From: Marsupella aquatica
Taxonomy: Eukaryota; Marchantiophyta
Direction of reading: 5' to 3'
DNA: 64,000 nt
Assembly: GCA_973895155.1 (NCBI GenBank)
Contig: OZ316891.1
Span: forward strand, 12,338,001-12,402,000
This document shows positions 55,992-64,000 of this stretch, piece by piece. A program made the position numbers and the translations under genes. The notes under the pieces were generated by a model. That model searched no databases. It worked only from the letters and a program-made list of their open reading frames with translations, and was not told where the DNA came from. The first letter of the stretch is position 1. Every line of letters begins with the position of its first letter.

Positions 55992-57640
55992 ATCTATAAT
56001 TCTCAGCTTTAAGATTCCCTAATAGGGCCTTAGTCCATTTTTTGGCCCTTGGGTTTCATGGGTTTTCCTTTTTTTTTTGGCCCCTTTATTGGGTCTCCTG
56101 TAGTTGGGATCTTGTGTCTTTGGGATCTTGACTCCGGTCTTGATCCCCATATGGCACTTTTTGCTCTCTAGCAGTGTTATATATAAATCAACAAGAGAGA
56201 AGAACAAATAAAGCAAATCAAAGAGAATGATCATAATACAAGCAAAAACTAAACCATTTTTTAGTACCCTATCCTTGTTGAAATTATGAACCAGTTCCTA
56301 TGACTAATTTAATTATCAGATTACATGTCATTTTGTATAAGCCTTGGAGCAGCCTGACTATACTATCCAAGACTGCACACAATTTACTAGTGGCTGGACA
56401 CATAGAGGCTTGCAATTTGCCCATGCTATCCCAACCACACCTTCCTACTGACGAGGTTCCCCCATTTGACACTCACCGGTTGACTACTCACTGTCTACGA
56501 GCAAAAAAATTGCATTTTGGTCCCCCTAGTTTCTCCCACTTTTTGTTAGGGGGCGAGCTTGGACATATTAATATGTGCCTCCACATGTCCCAAGACCAAC
56601 TACATGTCATCTTGGGTTAGCTGGTTAAACCAACCTACATATAAAATGGGGGCCAGGCAACTTAATAGTTATGCTAGTTTGGGGGCGGGTTAGGGGGCGG
56701 GTAAGTCAAGCAGGGATGTCCTCTAAGGAGGCAAGCCTCTGAGGAGCACTAGTACCCACTAATAGAGATCTACCATGTATTGCTTCGGGTGGGGCACATT
56801 GTTGTGTCACCAACCTCAGACTGGCATTGTCAAAATGGGTAGAGGTTGAATGTATGGAACACAGCCAGTGCATGAATGTCTTGTCTGAGCTGTCTGTAAA
56901 AAGAGCCTATGGAACTCATAATGAAGTCTCCCAAATATCTGAATAGCAAGGGGAAGTAAGCTATCTGATGATAGCCCGGTCTAGTATTCGATCCCAAAAG
57001 AAGTGAGGGCTCTAAACAAACAATTCTAGTGTCGTCTTTCCATTTGTGTGCAATGAGAAACAATGGGTGGCAAGGGAAAATTCCACATGACCAGGAAACC
57101 GCCAAGTGAAGTGAAATGTCCCCTTGAGCTACGTTTGGATGAAGTGAAATTATGTCCCCTGTGAGACACTCAGGTGAAGAGGAAATAGTAAAAAAAAGCA
57201 GAAAGTACCAAATGAAAACTAAGGGTATGTACACATTTTGCATGATAAAAAATAAACAGGGGCCCACTTTGGCTCAAAACTTCCCATGCAGAACTAATTA
57301 ACATGACACTATATTCACCCCAGATAAATAAAGCCACCCCACTTAGTATGATGATGACATGCCCAACTGATGCACCTGTTATGTCAATGGCAGGGATTCT
57401 TTTGGAGTGTCAGTCCTATTCATAAGAAAGATCATGACTAAGGTGGATTTAACAACTAATTTATCTTCCCTCTTGTGACCCTTCTGTGCAGTTGACTCTT
57501 GAGCCTTACTTTTCAGTTTAGTGTTGAGCAGGGCTATAGTGCCTTTGCTGTTGTGCGGTGCTTTTGGCTATTTGGTCTTCTTCCAATTTTTTTCTTTAAT
57601 TGTTTTCTTCCCTTTATTGGGTCTCCACCTTCGAGTTCTT
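55992..57640. other. intergenic with dispersed repeat copies
   Basis: No supported gene. Two copies of a dispersed repeat containing cctttattgggtctcc lie at 56083 and 57611 (a third is at 13223), each after a pyrimidine-rich stretch with ttggcc or ttggct words. The copia LTR begins inside the copy near 57611. A minus-strand frame of 145 codons at 56830-57267 has no recognised domain. Confidence 0.5.
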
Positions 57641-57940
57641 TGTAAGAAACTGTCAGCTCTGGACTAGACAGCAATGCGGAAACATGAGAGAGACACACTC
57701 AATCAGATGCTACACCGATGAAACACCCCAAGTGGAGAAACTTTTGAAGGCTCCATAGCAAATGAGAGTACATGTGAAGAATGAGGGAGAGAGTGCTCTC
57801 CCTCCAGCCTATACCCCCCAAGGGGGCCAAGATGAGTGGGCCTAAACTAAGCGGATCTTATCCTAATGTAATCTAGGGTTAAAAACTAACCCTAGTAAGG
57901 CCAAGCTAACTATGTCGGGAACTAGAGTCAATTCCTAACA
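57641..57940 (-). repeat. copia 3' LTR (300 bp)
   Basis: On the minus strand it starts TGTTAGGAAT and ends TTTCTTACA, giving TG...CA ends with an imperfect 9-bp terminal inverted repeat (tgttaggaa against tgtaagaaa). It directly follows a polypurine tract. The end at 57641 is set by the inverted repeat and cannot be confirmed without a second LTR copy. Confidence 0.8.
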
Positions 57941-57951
57941 ATCTCCACCTT
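57941..57951 (-). other. copia polypurine tract
   Basis: On the minus strand aaggtggagat stands immediately before the TGTTAGG start of the 3' LTR. This is the usual copia plus-strand primer site. Confidence 0.8.
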
Positions 57952-58007
57952 GACTCAAGTTCACACAATGAGTCAGGTGATATACAATATGTAACTAAGT
58001 AACATAT

Positions 58008-60539
58008 TTACATAGTCACTGGTTTGGCCCTAACATTAATAATATCCACACAATGACTAAAGCTACTGGTAGGTAAAACTTTGGTAAGCATGTCTGCCGC
58101 ATTCTCCTCTGAAGTCACCTTCTCCAGAAACATCTGCTTCGTCTCAATCACCTCACGGATGAAGTGATAACGAATATCAATGTGCTTTGTCCTGGCATGG
58201 AACACAGGGTTCTTAGCCAGATGCAAAGCACTTTGACTGTCGCACAGCAGCACCGGTCTTTCAGGTGAAAGACCCGGATCACTCACCAATCTCAGTAGCC
58301 AGATCAGCTCCTTGGTTGCCTCACATGCAGCCATGTACTCAGCCTCAGTAGTAGACAACGCAACACAAGATTGAGTTGCCGACTTCCAGCTGATACAACC
58401 TCCACCCAGCATAAACACATAGCCTATAGTAGACTTTCTGTTATCCAAGTTACCAGCATAATCTGAATCTACAAAGCCTTCCAACTCTAATGTAGAGTCT
58501 GCTTTACCGTCAAATAAGATCCCACAATCTAAGGTACCTTTCAAATACCGCAAAACCCACTTCACTGCTTCCCAGTGAAGCTTACCAGGATTTGCCATAA
58601 ATCTGCTCAAAATGCTAACAGCGTGAGCAATGTCAGGTCTAGTGCATGTCATTGCATACATCAAACTACCCACAACACTATCATAGGGAACATGTTTCAT
58701 CGCCAGTCTATCACTCTCACTAGAAGGGCAATCATTCTTTGAGAGTTTAAAGTGGGAGGCCAATGGAGTACCAACCGGTTTTGCATTCTCCATTCCATAC
58801 TTGGCAAGTACCTTCTCCAAATACTGCCTCTGAGACAACCATAATTGCCTTTGCTCCCTGTCACGATGAATCTCCATCCCTAGTATCTTCTTGGCCTGAC
58901 CCAAGTCCTTCATTGAAAACTCCTTACTCAGCATTGCTTTCAGATGGGCAACATCAGACTTATTCTCAGCTAGGATCAGCATGTCATCCACGTACAATGC
59001 CAGCACAATGTAACCAAAGCGTGAGTAATTCTCCACCTCCTTCATGTAAATACAACAATCATGTGCACTTCGTGTGAACCCCTGAGATAACATGAAGGAA
59101 TCAAAATGCTTATTCCACTGTCTGGGACTCTGCTTCAATCCGTATAACGAGCACAAGAGCTTACACACCAAGTGTCTGGTCTTCTCGTCAATAAAACCTG
59201 GAGGCTGAGTCATATAAATCTCCACATCAAGCAATCCATGCAGGAAAGCAGTAATTACATCCATCTGATCTAACTCAAGATCATAGAATGCCACAATCAC
59301 AAGTAAAACACGGATAGTAGTGAGTTTGACAACTGGTGAGAAAATCTCCGTGTAGTCCAAGCCCTCCTTCTGGGTGTACCCTTTGGCCACAAGGCGAGCC
59401 TTGTAAGTGCCATCCTGCTTCTTCTTGTACAACCATCTACACAGAACCAATGTTTTCCCGCGAGGCATGTCAGTTAAGCGCCAAGTTGAATTCTTCTTCA
59501 AAGAATTCATCTCCTTCAACATCGCCTCCATCCACTTATCCTTCTCTGGAGAGGCCATAGCTTCTTCATAGCTAGAGGGTTCTCCATCTTCAGTAAGCAA
59601 AATAACACCAGGATCATCGTCATGCTCAACAACGTGAACACGAGGATCTGCAAAACCAAATCTATCAGGGGGTTGGCCAAAATTGGCCCTGGTGGAGCGC
59701 CTTGGTTGAGGAATTGCACCTCTACCAGAGGGACCAGCAGCTTCCTCATCGCCACCAAGCTCCACCGTAGTGGGTTCCTCCACCTGTTCCTCCTGAATAT
59801 CCCGGGGTCTTGACAACCATTCTTCGTCAAAAACAACATTTCTGCTCACAACTGCCTTGCAATCGACAGGATCCCACAATTTATAGCCCTTCTGCCCAGG
59901 ACTAAAGCCTAGAAAAATACATTTCTTAGACTTGGGATCTAACTTAGACCTGTGTGTCTGCTCAATGTGAACATAGGCAGCACAACCAAAAACTTGGAGT
60001 CTAGAGTAATTAGCAGGTCTCTTATACCACAACTCACATGGAGTCTGCATCAACTTACTACTATGCGGTGACAGATTGTAGACGTATGCAGCTTGGTTGA
60101 CAGCTTCAGCCCAAAAGTTGTTGGGCAACTTGGACTTACATAGCATGCTGCGTGCTTTCTCCAGTAATGTCCGATTCAACCGTTCTGCAACTCCATTCTG
60201 CTGCGGGGTCTCCGGTACAGTGTAATGACGCTTGAGGCCAAGGTCCCGACCAAATTGATCAAACTCATTGGACTTATACTCGCCACCGTTATCGGACCGA
60301 ACACACTTCAACTCCTTCCCAGTTTGTAGCTCTACCATGGCTTTCCACTCCTTGAAAATCTCAAAGACTTGAGACTTCTCCTTCATGTAGTACAACCAAC
60401 ACATTCGAGAGTAATCATCTACAAACGTCACAAAATATCTGGCTCCACCCAACGACGGCTCCGGCGCTGGACCCCAAACATCCGAATGTACATACTCAAG
60501 AATTTCATGAGAATGGTATGAACTAGAACTGGAACTCAC
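58008..60539 (-). CDS. copia pol: integrase core, reverse transcriptase, RNase H
   Basis: Frame of 843 codons, in the same frame as the upstream gag-protease part and separated from it only by a UAG and two codons. Residues about 10-180 are the integrase core with Asp20, Asp83 (RSDNGGEY) and Glu119 (QNGVAERLNR), a DD35E spacing. The reverse transcriptase follows, with the catalytic ALYVDDMLI motif in the middle, and RNase H lies at the end (CDSQSALHLAKNP, then RTKHIDIRYHFIRE). The start is an apparent one: in an intact element this segment is the continuation of the polyprotein. All pol catalytic residues are present, so decay is slight. Confidence 0.93.
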   Translation of the reverse strand: MSSSSSSYHSHEILEYVHSDVWGPAPEPSLGGARYFVTFVDDYSRMCWLYYMKEKSQVFEIFKEWKAMVELQTGKELKCVRSDNGGEYKSNEFDQFGRDLGLKRHYTVPETPQQNGVAERLNRTLLEKARSMLCKSKLPNNFWAEAVNQAAYVYNLSPHSSKLMQTPCELWYKRPANYSRLQVFGCAAYVHIEQTHRSKLDPKSKKCIFLGFSPGQKGYKLWDPVDCKAVVSRNVVFDEEWLSRPRDIQEEQVEEPTTVELGGDEEAAGPSGRGAIPQPRRSTRANFGQPPDRFGFADPRVHVVEHDDDPGVILLTEDGEPSSYEEAMASPEKDKWMEAMLKEMNSLKKNSTWRLTDMPRGKTLVLCRWLYKKKQDGTYKARLVAKGYTQKEGLDYTEIFSPVVKLTTIRVLLVIVAFYDLELDQMDVITAFLHGLLDVEIYMTQPPGFIDEKTRHLVCKLLCSLYGLKQSPRQWNKHFDSFMLSQGFTRSAHDCCIYMKEVENYSRFGYIVLALYVDDMLILAENKSDVAHLKAMLSKEFSMKDLGQAKKILGMEIHRDREQRQLWLSQRQYLEKVLAKYGMENAKPVGTPLASHFKLSKNDCPSSESDRLAMKHVPYDSVVGSLMYAMTCTRPDIAHAVSILSRFMANPGKLHWEAVKWVLRYLKGTLDCGILFDGKADSTLELEGFVDSDYAGNLDNRKSTIGYVFMLGGGCISWKSATQSCVALSTTEAEYMAACEATKELIWLLRLVSDPGLSPERPVLLCDSQSALHLAKNPVFHARTKHIDIRYHFIREVIETKQMFLEKVTSEENAADMLTKVLPTSSFSHCVDIINVRAKPVTM

Positions 60540-60545
60540 TCTCCT

Positions 60546-62042
60546 CTACTTGCCGAAGATGCAATCTTCACAGAAAGAGAGTTTACCAGATTGAGCGCCT
60601 TGCAACAAATCTCTGTTTGCCAAGGCTGCCAATCCTTTACCACTCAAGTGCCCCAACCGTGCATGCCACAAATCTATGGCTTGTGTGCGACCAGATGTTG
60701 AGGGTGCTTCAATTGAAGCAGCCGTAGATAACTCTACAGCAGATGTTGCCGCTGCATCCGAACGTGCCACCATAGAATCCACATGCTCCACTCTAGGAGC
60801 AATGACATCTCCTTCCAAGATATACAAATTATTCTGCCGTAGCGCCTTAATCAAAGATACATCATCTTTGACGACAAAGAGCGCACCATCACGTGCAGTG
60901 AAATGAGATCCACCAGCTTCCAAAGCACCAAGAGAAATCAAATTCTTAGAGATGTCTGGTATGTGTCTGACTCTCGTCAGTGCTCGCACAACACCATCAA
61001 ACATCCGGAATTTGATAGTCCCCATGCCAACAATCGCACATCGGACTCCATTTCCGATTTCCACAGTACCGGTACAAGGTTGGTAAGTGGAGAAATACGA
61101 TTGCGTTGGACACACGTGATAAGAGGAACCCAAATCCAACATCCATTTATTGTCATACACAGAATTCACAGCACCAATACATAGCACTTCAACAGCATCC
61201 TCATTATCAGCAATCACAATACCAGTCGACGATGAGGACGCACCATTGGAAGCAGGATGCTTCTGCTTTGACAGAGAAGGACAATTCCACTTGGTGTGGC
61301 CCTTCTCATGGCAATGCCAACACTGCACTTTCTTACTACGGGACTTAGATTTAGATCTACTATGTGATTTAGATCTAGACTGATCCGTAGTATGCTCCGT
61401 CGATCTGCCTCTAACCACTAAGGCAGTAGACTCATTATCACGGCCAGAAAGTTGTCGCTTGCCCCATTCTGCAAGAATGGTAGCCTTTACCTCATCCAGC
61501 TTCAACGTAGACTTGTCATGTGTGATAACTGTCACCAACGTCGAATAGCTATGAGGAAGCGACATCAACAAATGCATCGCAAGATACTCATCGGTCAACT
61601 TGTCTCCCGCCGTGGCCACCTCGTGCACAATCTCATCAAAGAGACTGAGGTGATCACGCATGTTGCCACCATCCTTCAACTTCAACCTGAACAGCCGCTC
61701 CAAGTGATAAATGCGAGTAGTCAACAAAGTACTCTGGTATAGCTGAGTAAGCATATCCCAGATTTTCTTGGCATTCCGATCCATCCCCAACACGTTCTTG
61801 AGAATGTTGTTTGCCAAGAACAACTCAATTGTGCTACACGCCTGCACCGACATGTCCTCCCACTCCTCATCTGTTAGATTCGAGGGTTTCACTCCAGTGA
61901 GGGTCTTCTCAAGACCCTGCTGGATCAACACATTGGTCACCTTCCGAGTCCAGAGGCTGAATCTGACCTTCCCGTCAAACTTCTCCACCTCAAACTTCGG
62001 CGCCGCAAGCTTTCTTGAAGTCATTGATGCTGCCACAAACAC
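60546..62042 (-). CDS. copia gag, zinc knuckle, protease and integrase N-terminus, ending at UAG
   Basis: Frame of 498 codons. Residues about 15-200 are the UBN2-type gag (KFEVEKFDGKVRFSLW near the start; Met7 is the likelier initiator). A Ser/Arg/Lys repeat leads into the CCHC zinc knuckle Cys241, Cys244, His249, Cys254. The protease site reads WMLDLGSSYHV at residues 300-310, where copia proteases normally have Asp-Ser-Gly or Asp-Thr-Gly; here Leu follows the catalytic Asp303. The pre-integrase HHCC segment (LWHARLGHLS, then CEDCIFGK) is followed at once by UAG. The position of the stop, inside the integrase region, argues for a mutation rather than a programmed gag/pol boundary. Confidence 0.9.
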   Translation of the reverse strand: MFVAASMTSRKLAAPKFEVEKFDGKVRFSLWTRKVTNVLIQQGLEKTLTGVKPSNLTDEEWEDMSVQACSTIELFLANNILKNVLGMDRNAKKIWDMLTQLYQSTLLTTRIYHLERLFRLKLKDGGNMRDHLSLFDEIVHEVATAGDKLTDEYLAMHLLMSLPHSYSTLVTVITHDKSTLKLDEVKATILAEWGKRQLSGRDNESTALVVRGRSTEHTTDQSRSKSHSRSKSKSRSKKVQCWHCHEKGHTKWNCPSLSKQKHPASNGASSSSTGIVIADNEDAVEVLCIGAVNSVYDNKWMLDLGSSYHVCPTQSYFSTYQPCTGTVEIGNGVRCAIVGMGTIKFRMFDGVVRALTRVRHIPDISKNLISLGALEAGGSHFTARDGALFVVKDDVSLIKALRQNNLYILEGDVIAPRVEHVDSMVARSDAAATSAVELSTAASIEAPSTSGRTQAIDLWHARLGHLSGKGLAALANRDLLQGAQSGKLSFCEDCIFGK

Positions 62043-62840
62043 ACAGGAAACACAACCGAAATACCTCCACCCAAAAAGTCACCAAAAAATGAAAGTTGGT
62101 GAAAGTGGAAATGGAATGCAATGCCGCGTAGCCTGCAAGGTACACTACCAAGATCTGAAAATGATTTGGCAAAAAACTTCTCTAGCGAAAACTTATTCAA
62201 CCCGGACCGGAGGGGGGTCAAAATGGCCGTTTGGACCCCCGTCGGGTATCTTAGGTCCCAAAATTTTTTTGCAATAGTTAAATGCAAATCGATTTCATAG
62301 GCCCATGCTCAACTTCCTTGAGTATCCCCTTGCAAAGCAGTGCGAAAAAATTCTGCCTCCACAACCGCCGAATTCGGAAATTTCGGCCAAAATTCAGCTC
62401 TCTGGAAAAGTATCTTTCGGAGGGAATCAAAGTACAGTCGAATTTTACAGCAGAAGAAATGTGGAGCCAACACCTGTCCACCTGGGAAGTAAGAGTAATC
62501 GCGGAGAGAAAAAGAAAAGAACACTTAAAAGAAAAAAAACAATGAAGACTAGGGACGAGCGTTCGTCCCTACCGACCTCAAAAAAATTCTTTAAAAAAAC
62601 TTTTCCGTGCCTTGCCCTCCTGCGCATAGGGTCGCGCATTGACCCTTTAAATACTTCCTCGTACCCTCCTTAAATGCACCCGAGCCCTCCTGGCTAGCTC
62701 GTACATTTATAGGGCCTCGTGCCCTTGAAACCACTTAAGTGCTCCCGAAAGGAGGGAGCATTAAAACTCCCCTCTCACCCCTTCTCCAAGCATTCACGGA
62801 GACTAGTCCCTATTTTGTCATTAAATGCACCTCGGTTCTC
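62043..62840. other. region upstream of the copia gag, no LTR seen
   Basis: The first 100-250 bp may be the copia leader, but the expected LTR and primer binding site are not found. The rest is non-coding, with T/A runs and short frames. Confidence 0.45.
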
Positions 62841-62844
62841 CCCC

Positions 62845-63110
62845 ACACCCCACCGGAAGACCCTCCTCATTTTTGTGTCACAATTCAGTTTCAGGCCAGC
62901 CTTTTTGGGTTCCCTCGTTGCCCTTGCCCATCCCATGCCTGGGCAGCCCTTAAAATCACACCCTTCCTGCCCAACACCCCACCTGAAGACTCTCTTCATT
63001 TTTGTGTCACAAGTCAGTTTCAGGCCAACCATTTTGGGTTCCCTCGTTGCCCCTGCCCATCCCATGCCTGGGCAGCCCTTAAAACCAGCATGGGCAGCCC
63101 TTAAAACCCC
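62845..63110. repeat. 129-bp tandem duplication
   Basis: acaccccacc starts at 62845 and 62974. Each unit then holds catttttgtgtcaca, ttgggttccctcgttgccc and ccatgcctgggcagccctt. A partial third copy of the end (catgggcagcccttaaaa) follows near 63089. The period is a multiple of three, so frames stay open on both strands (62719-63138 plus, 62775-63164 minus). No coding function is indicated. Confidence 0.88.
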
Positions 63111-63222
63111 ACCCTTCCTGCTGATGACTGTTTGTTGAGTAGGGGTGGTGAACAAAGTTGCCATGACACGAAGGAGTGTTTATGGCAAGCATCTACTCTT
63201 TCCCTTATCCCCTTTCTATGTC

Positions 63223-63925
63223 TTTCCCCAATTTCTCCAAAGAATAGTCTTCCATGAACTTTAGTAAGGTGAACCAGTGGTTTGGGTGAAATCCAGGTGC
63301 CTCGCCGATGCTATTTGGGTGCTATTTTTTAAAATTTGTTTTTTGCAGTTAAATCAAGTGGCCCTTAAACAATTCTTTGATGCTATTTTGCCAAAAACCT
63401 TTGTGGAATTATTCATGTTAGACTTGAGCATTTCGTTGGTGTTATTTTTGTGAAAGTTTTTTTCAGATGTGAGCACCAAGCTAGAGCATTTCAGGCAATT
63501 TACACAATGTCACTTAAATGGTAATTTTTATTGTTTAGCTTAGTACACAATGCACTAATTGAATTCTCAAGGCATCAATTGAATTCATAAAAATGAGCAT
63601 TAGGATGCACATAGTAACAAATGTAAAAGCAGTTATATGACCTTAAAATTTGAGCTCAATGTTGGTGAAACAACCACAAAATTAACTATCAAAATCATAT
63701 CACAATTCACATCTCTATGTTTACTCAAAGTGACACAAAAAGAACTTGGTGTGTTTAGGAAATACTCACATTGGACTCCTTTTTTTGGCAAAATAGCATC
63801 AAAGAATTGTTTGAATCACACTTGATTTATTTGCAGAATTTTTTTTTTAAAAAATAGTACCCAAAACCATTGACTCGCCTTACTAAAGTTCAGGTAAGAC
63901 TATGCTTTGGAGAAATACTTTCAGG
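63223..63925. repeat. large inverted repeat, probable foldback/MITE element
   Basis: The stretch at about 63228-63394 (atttctccaaagaatagtctt ... gatgctattttgcc) is matched in reverse complement at about 63786-63920 (ggcaaaatagcatcaaagaa ... actatgctttggagaaat). The identity is high but broken by indels in the middle. About 390 bp of AT-rich sequence lies between. It has no coding frame. The ends and any target duplication are not resolved. Confidence 0.7.
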
Positions 63926-64000
63926 TGTGAGTACTGCCAAAATATTTGAGATGGAATAACTAAAGAGAGTAAATATTAGGTACCTTAAAGTAGTACTTAC

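Larger units (their letters stand above)
57641..62042 (-). mobile_element. Ty1/copia retrotransposon, 5'-truncated
   Basis: Read on the minus strand, the order is gag, protease, integrase, reverse transcriptase, RNase H, polypurine tract and 3' LTR: the Ty1/copia order. The coding part lies at 62042-58008, broken once by an in-frame UAG at 60548-60546. The LTR is 57641-57940. No second copy of that LTR and no tRNA-Met-type primer binding site is visible between 62043 and 64000, so the 5' LTR seems to be missing. The left LTR edge lies in a dispersed repeat, which indicates nested insertion. Confidence 0.92.

Noticed and set aside
62719-63164. 139-codon plus and 129-codon minus frames
   Set aside because: Both are kept open by a 129-bp (43-codon) tandem duplication; a real gene would not be expected to look equally coding on both strands.

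Overview
The window looks like nuclear DNA of a land plant. It has intron-containing plant gene families (a BAHD hydroxycinnamoyltransferase, a DUF674 protein, an inositol-monophosphatase-like protein with a probable plastid transit peptide). It also has a decayed insertion of plastid inverted-repeat DNA (trnI-GAU intron and 3' exon, then trnA-UGC 5' exon and intron) and a Ty1/copia retrotransposon. Genes are sparse, roughly six over 64 kb. The space between them is repeat-rich, with foldback elements, MITE-like elements, minisatellites and LTRs. I cannot name the lineage from the sequence alone.

Layout. 1-5.2 kb: non-coding sequence with a foldback repeat near 3.3-3.7 kb. 5.3-7.5 kb (minus): an intronless NYN-nuclease/LOTUS protein with a low-complexity, pyrimidine-rich 5' flank up to 9.6 kb. 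9.6-22.8 kb: a gene-poor block with a 105-110 bp tandem array, an 18-bp minisatellite, a Tourist-like MITE and a Mutator-like foldback element with an intact 10-bp target-site duplication. 22.8-26.7 kb (minus): a four-exon BAHD acyltransferase close to omega-hydroxyacid feruloyltransferases, with repeated blocks in its upstream region. 28.2-33.1 kb: a MITE and several tandem duplications. 33.1-33.8 kb: plastid-derived DNA. 34.4-38.2 kb (minus): a nine-exon inositol-monophosphatase-family gene. 38.2-42.6 kb: repeats. 42.6-44.4 kb (minus): a three-exon PIG-X-like gene of GPI-anchor synthesis. 48.2-50.9 kb (plus): a three-exon DUF674 gene with a long disordered tail. 52.3-53.9 kb (minus): a 2-oxoglutarate/Fe(II) dioxygenase, followed downstream by a frameshifted gene remnant. 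54.8-56 kb: a foldback repeat and a solo LTR. 57.6-62.0 kb (minus): a Ty1/copia element with its 3' LTR, one in-frame stop and no visible 5' LTR. 62.8-64 kb: a 129-bp repeat and another large inverted repeat.

The genes are functionally unrelated and independently transcribed; nothing suggests a gene cluster or a single system. Exon models were built by hand from GT/AG sites, reading-frame continuity and family motifs. I found no convincing undescribed multi-gene system. The most informative items are the dated-looking mobile elements, the plastid insertion, the 25-residue repeats in the NYN/LOTUS protein and the long tail of the DUF674 protein.
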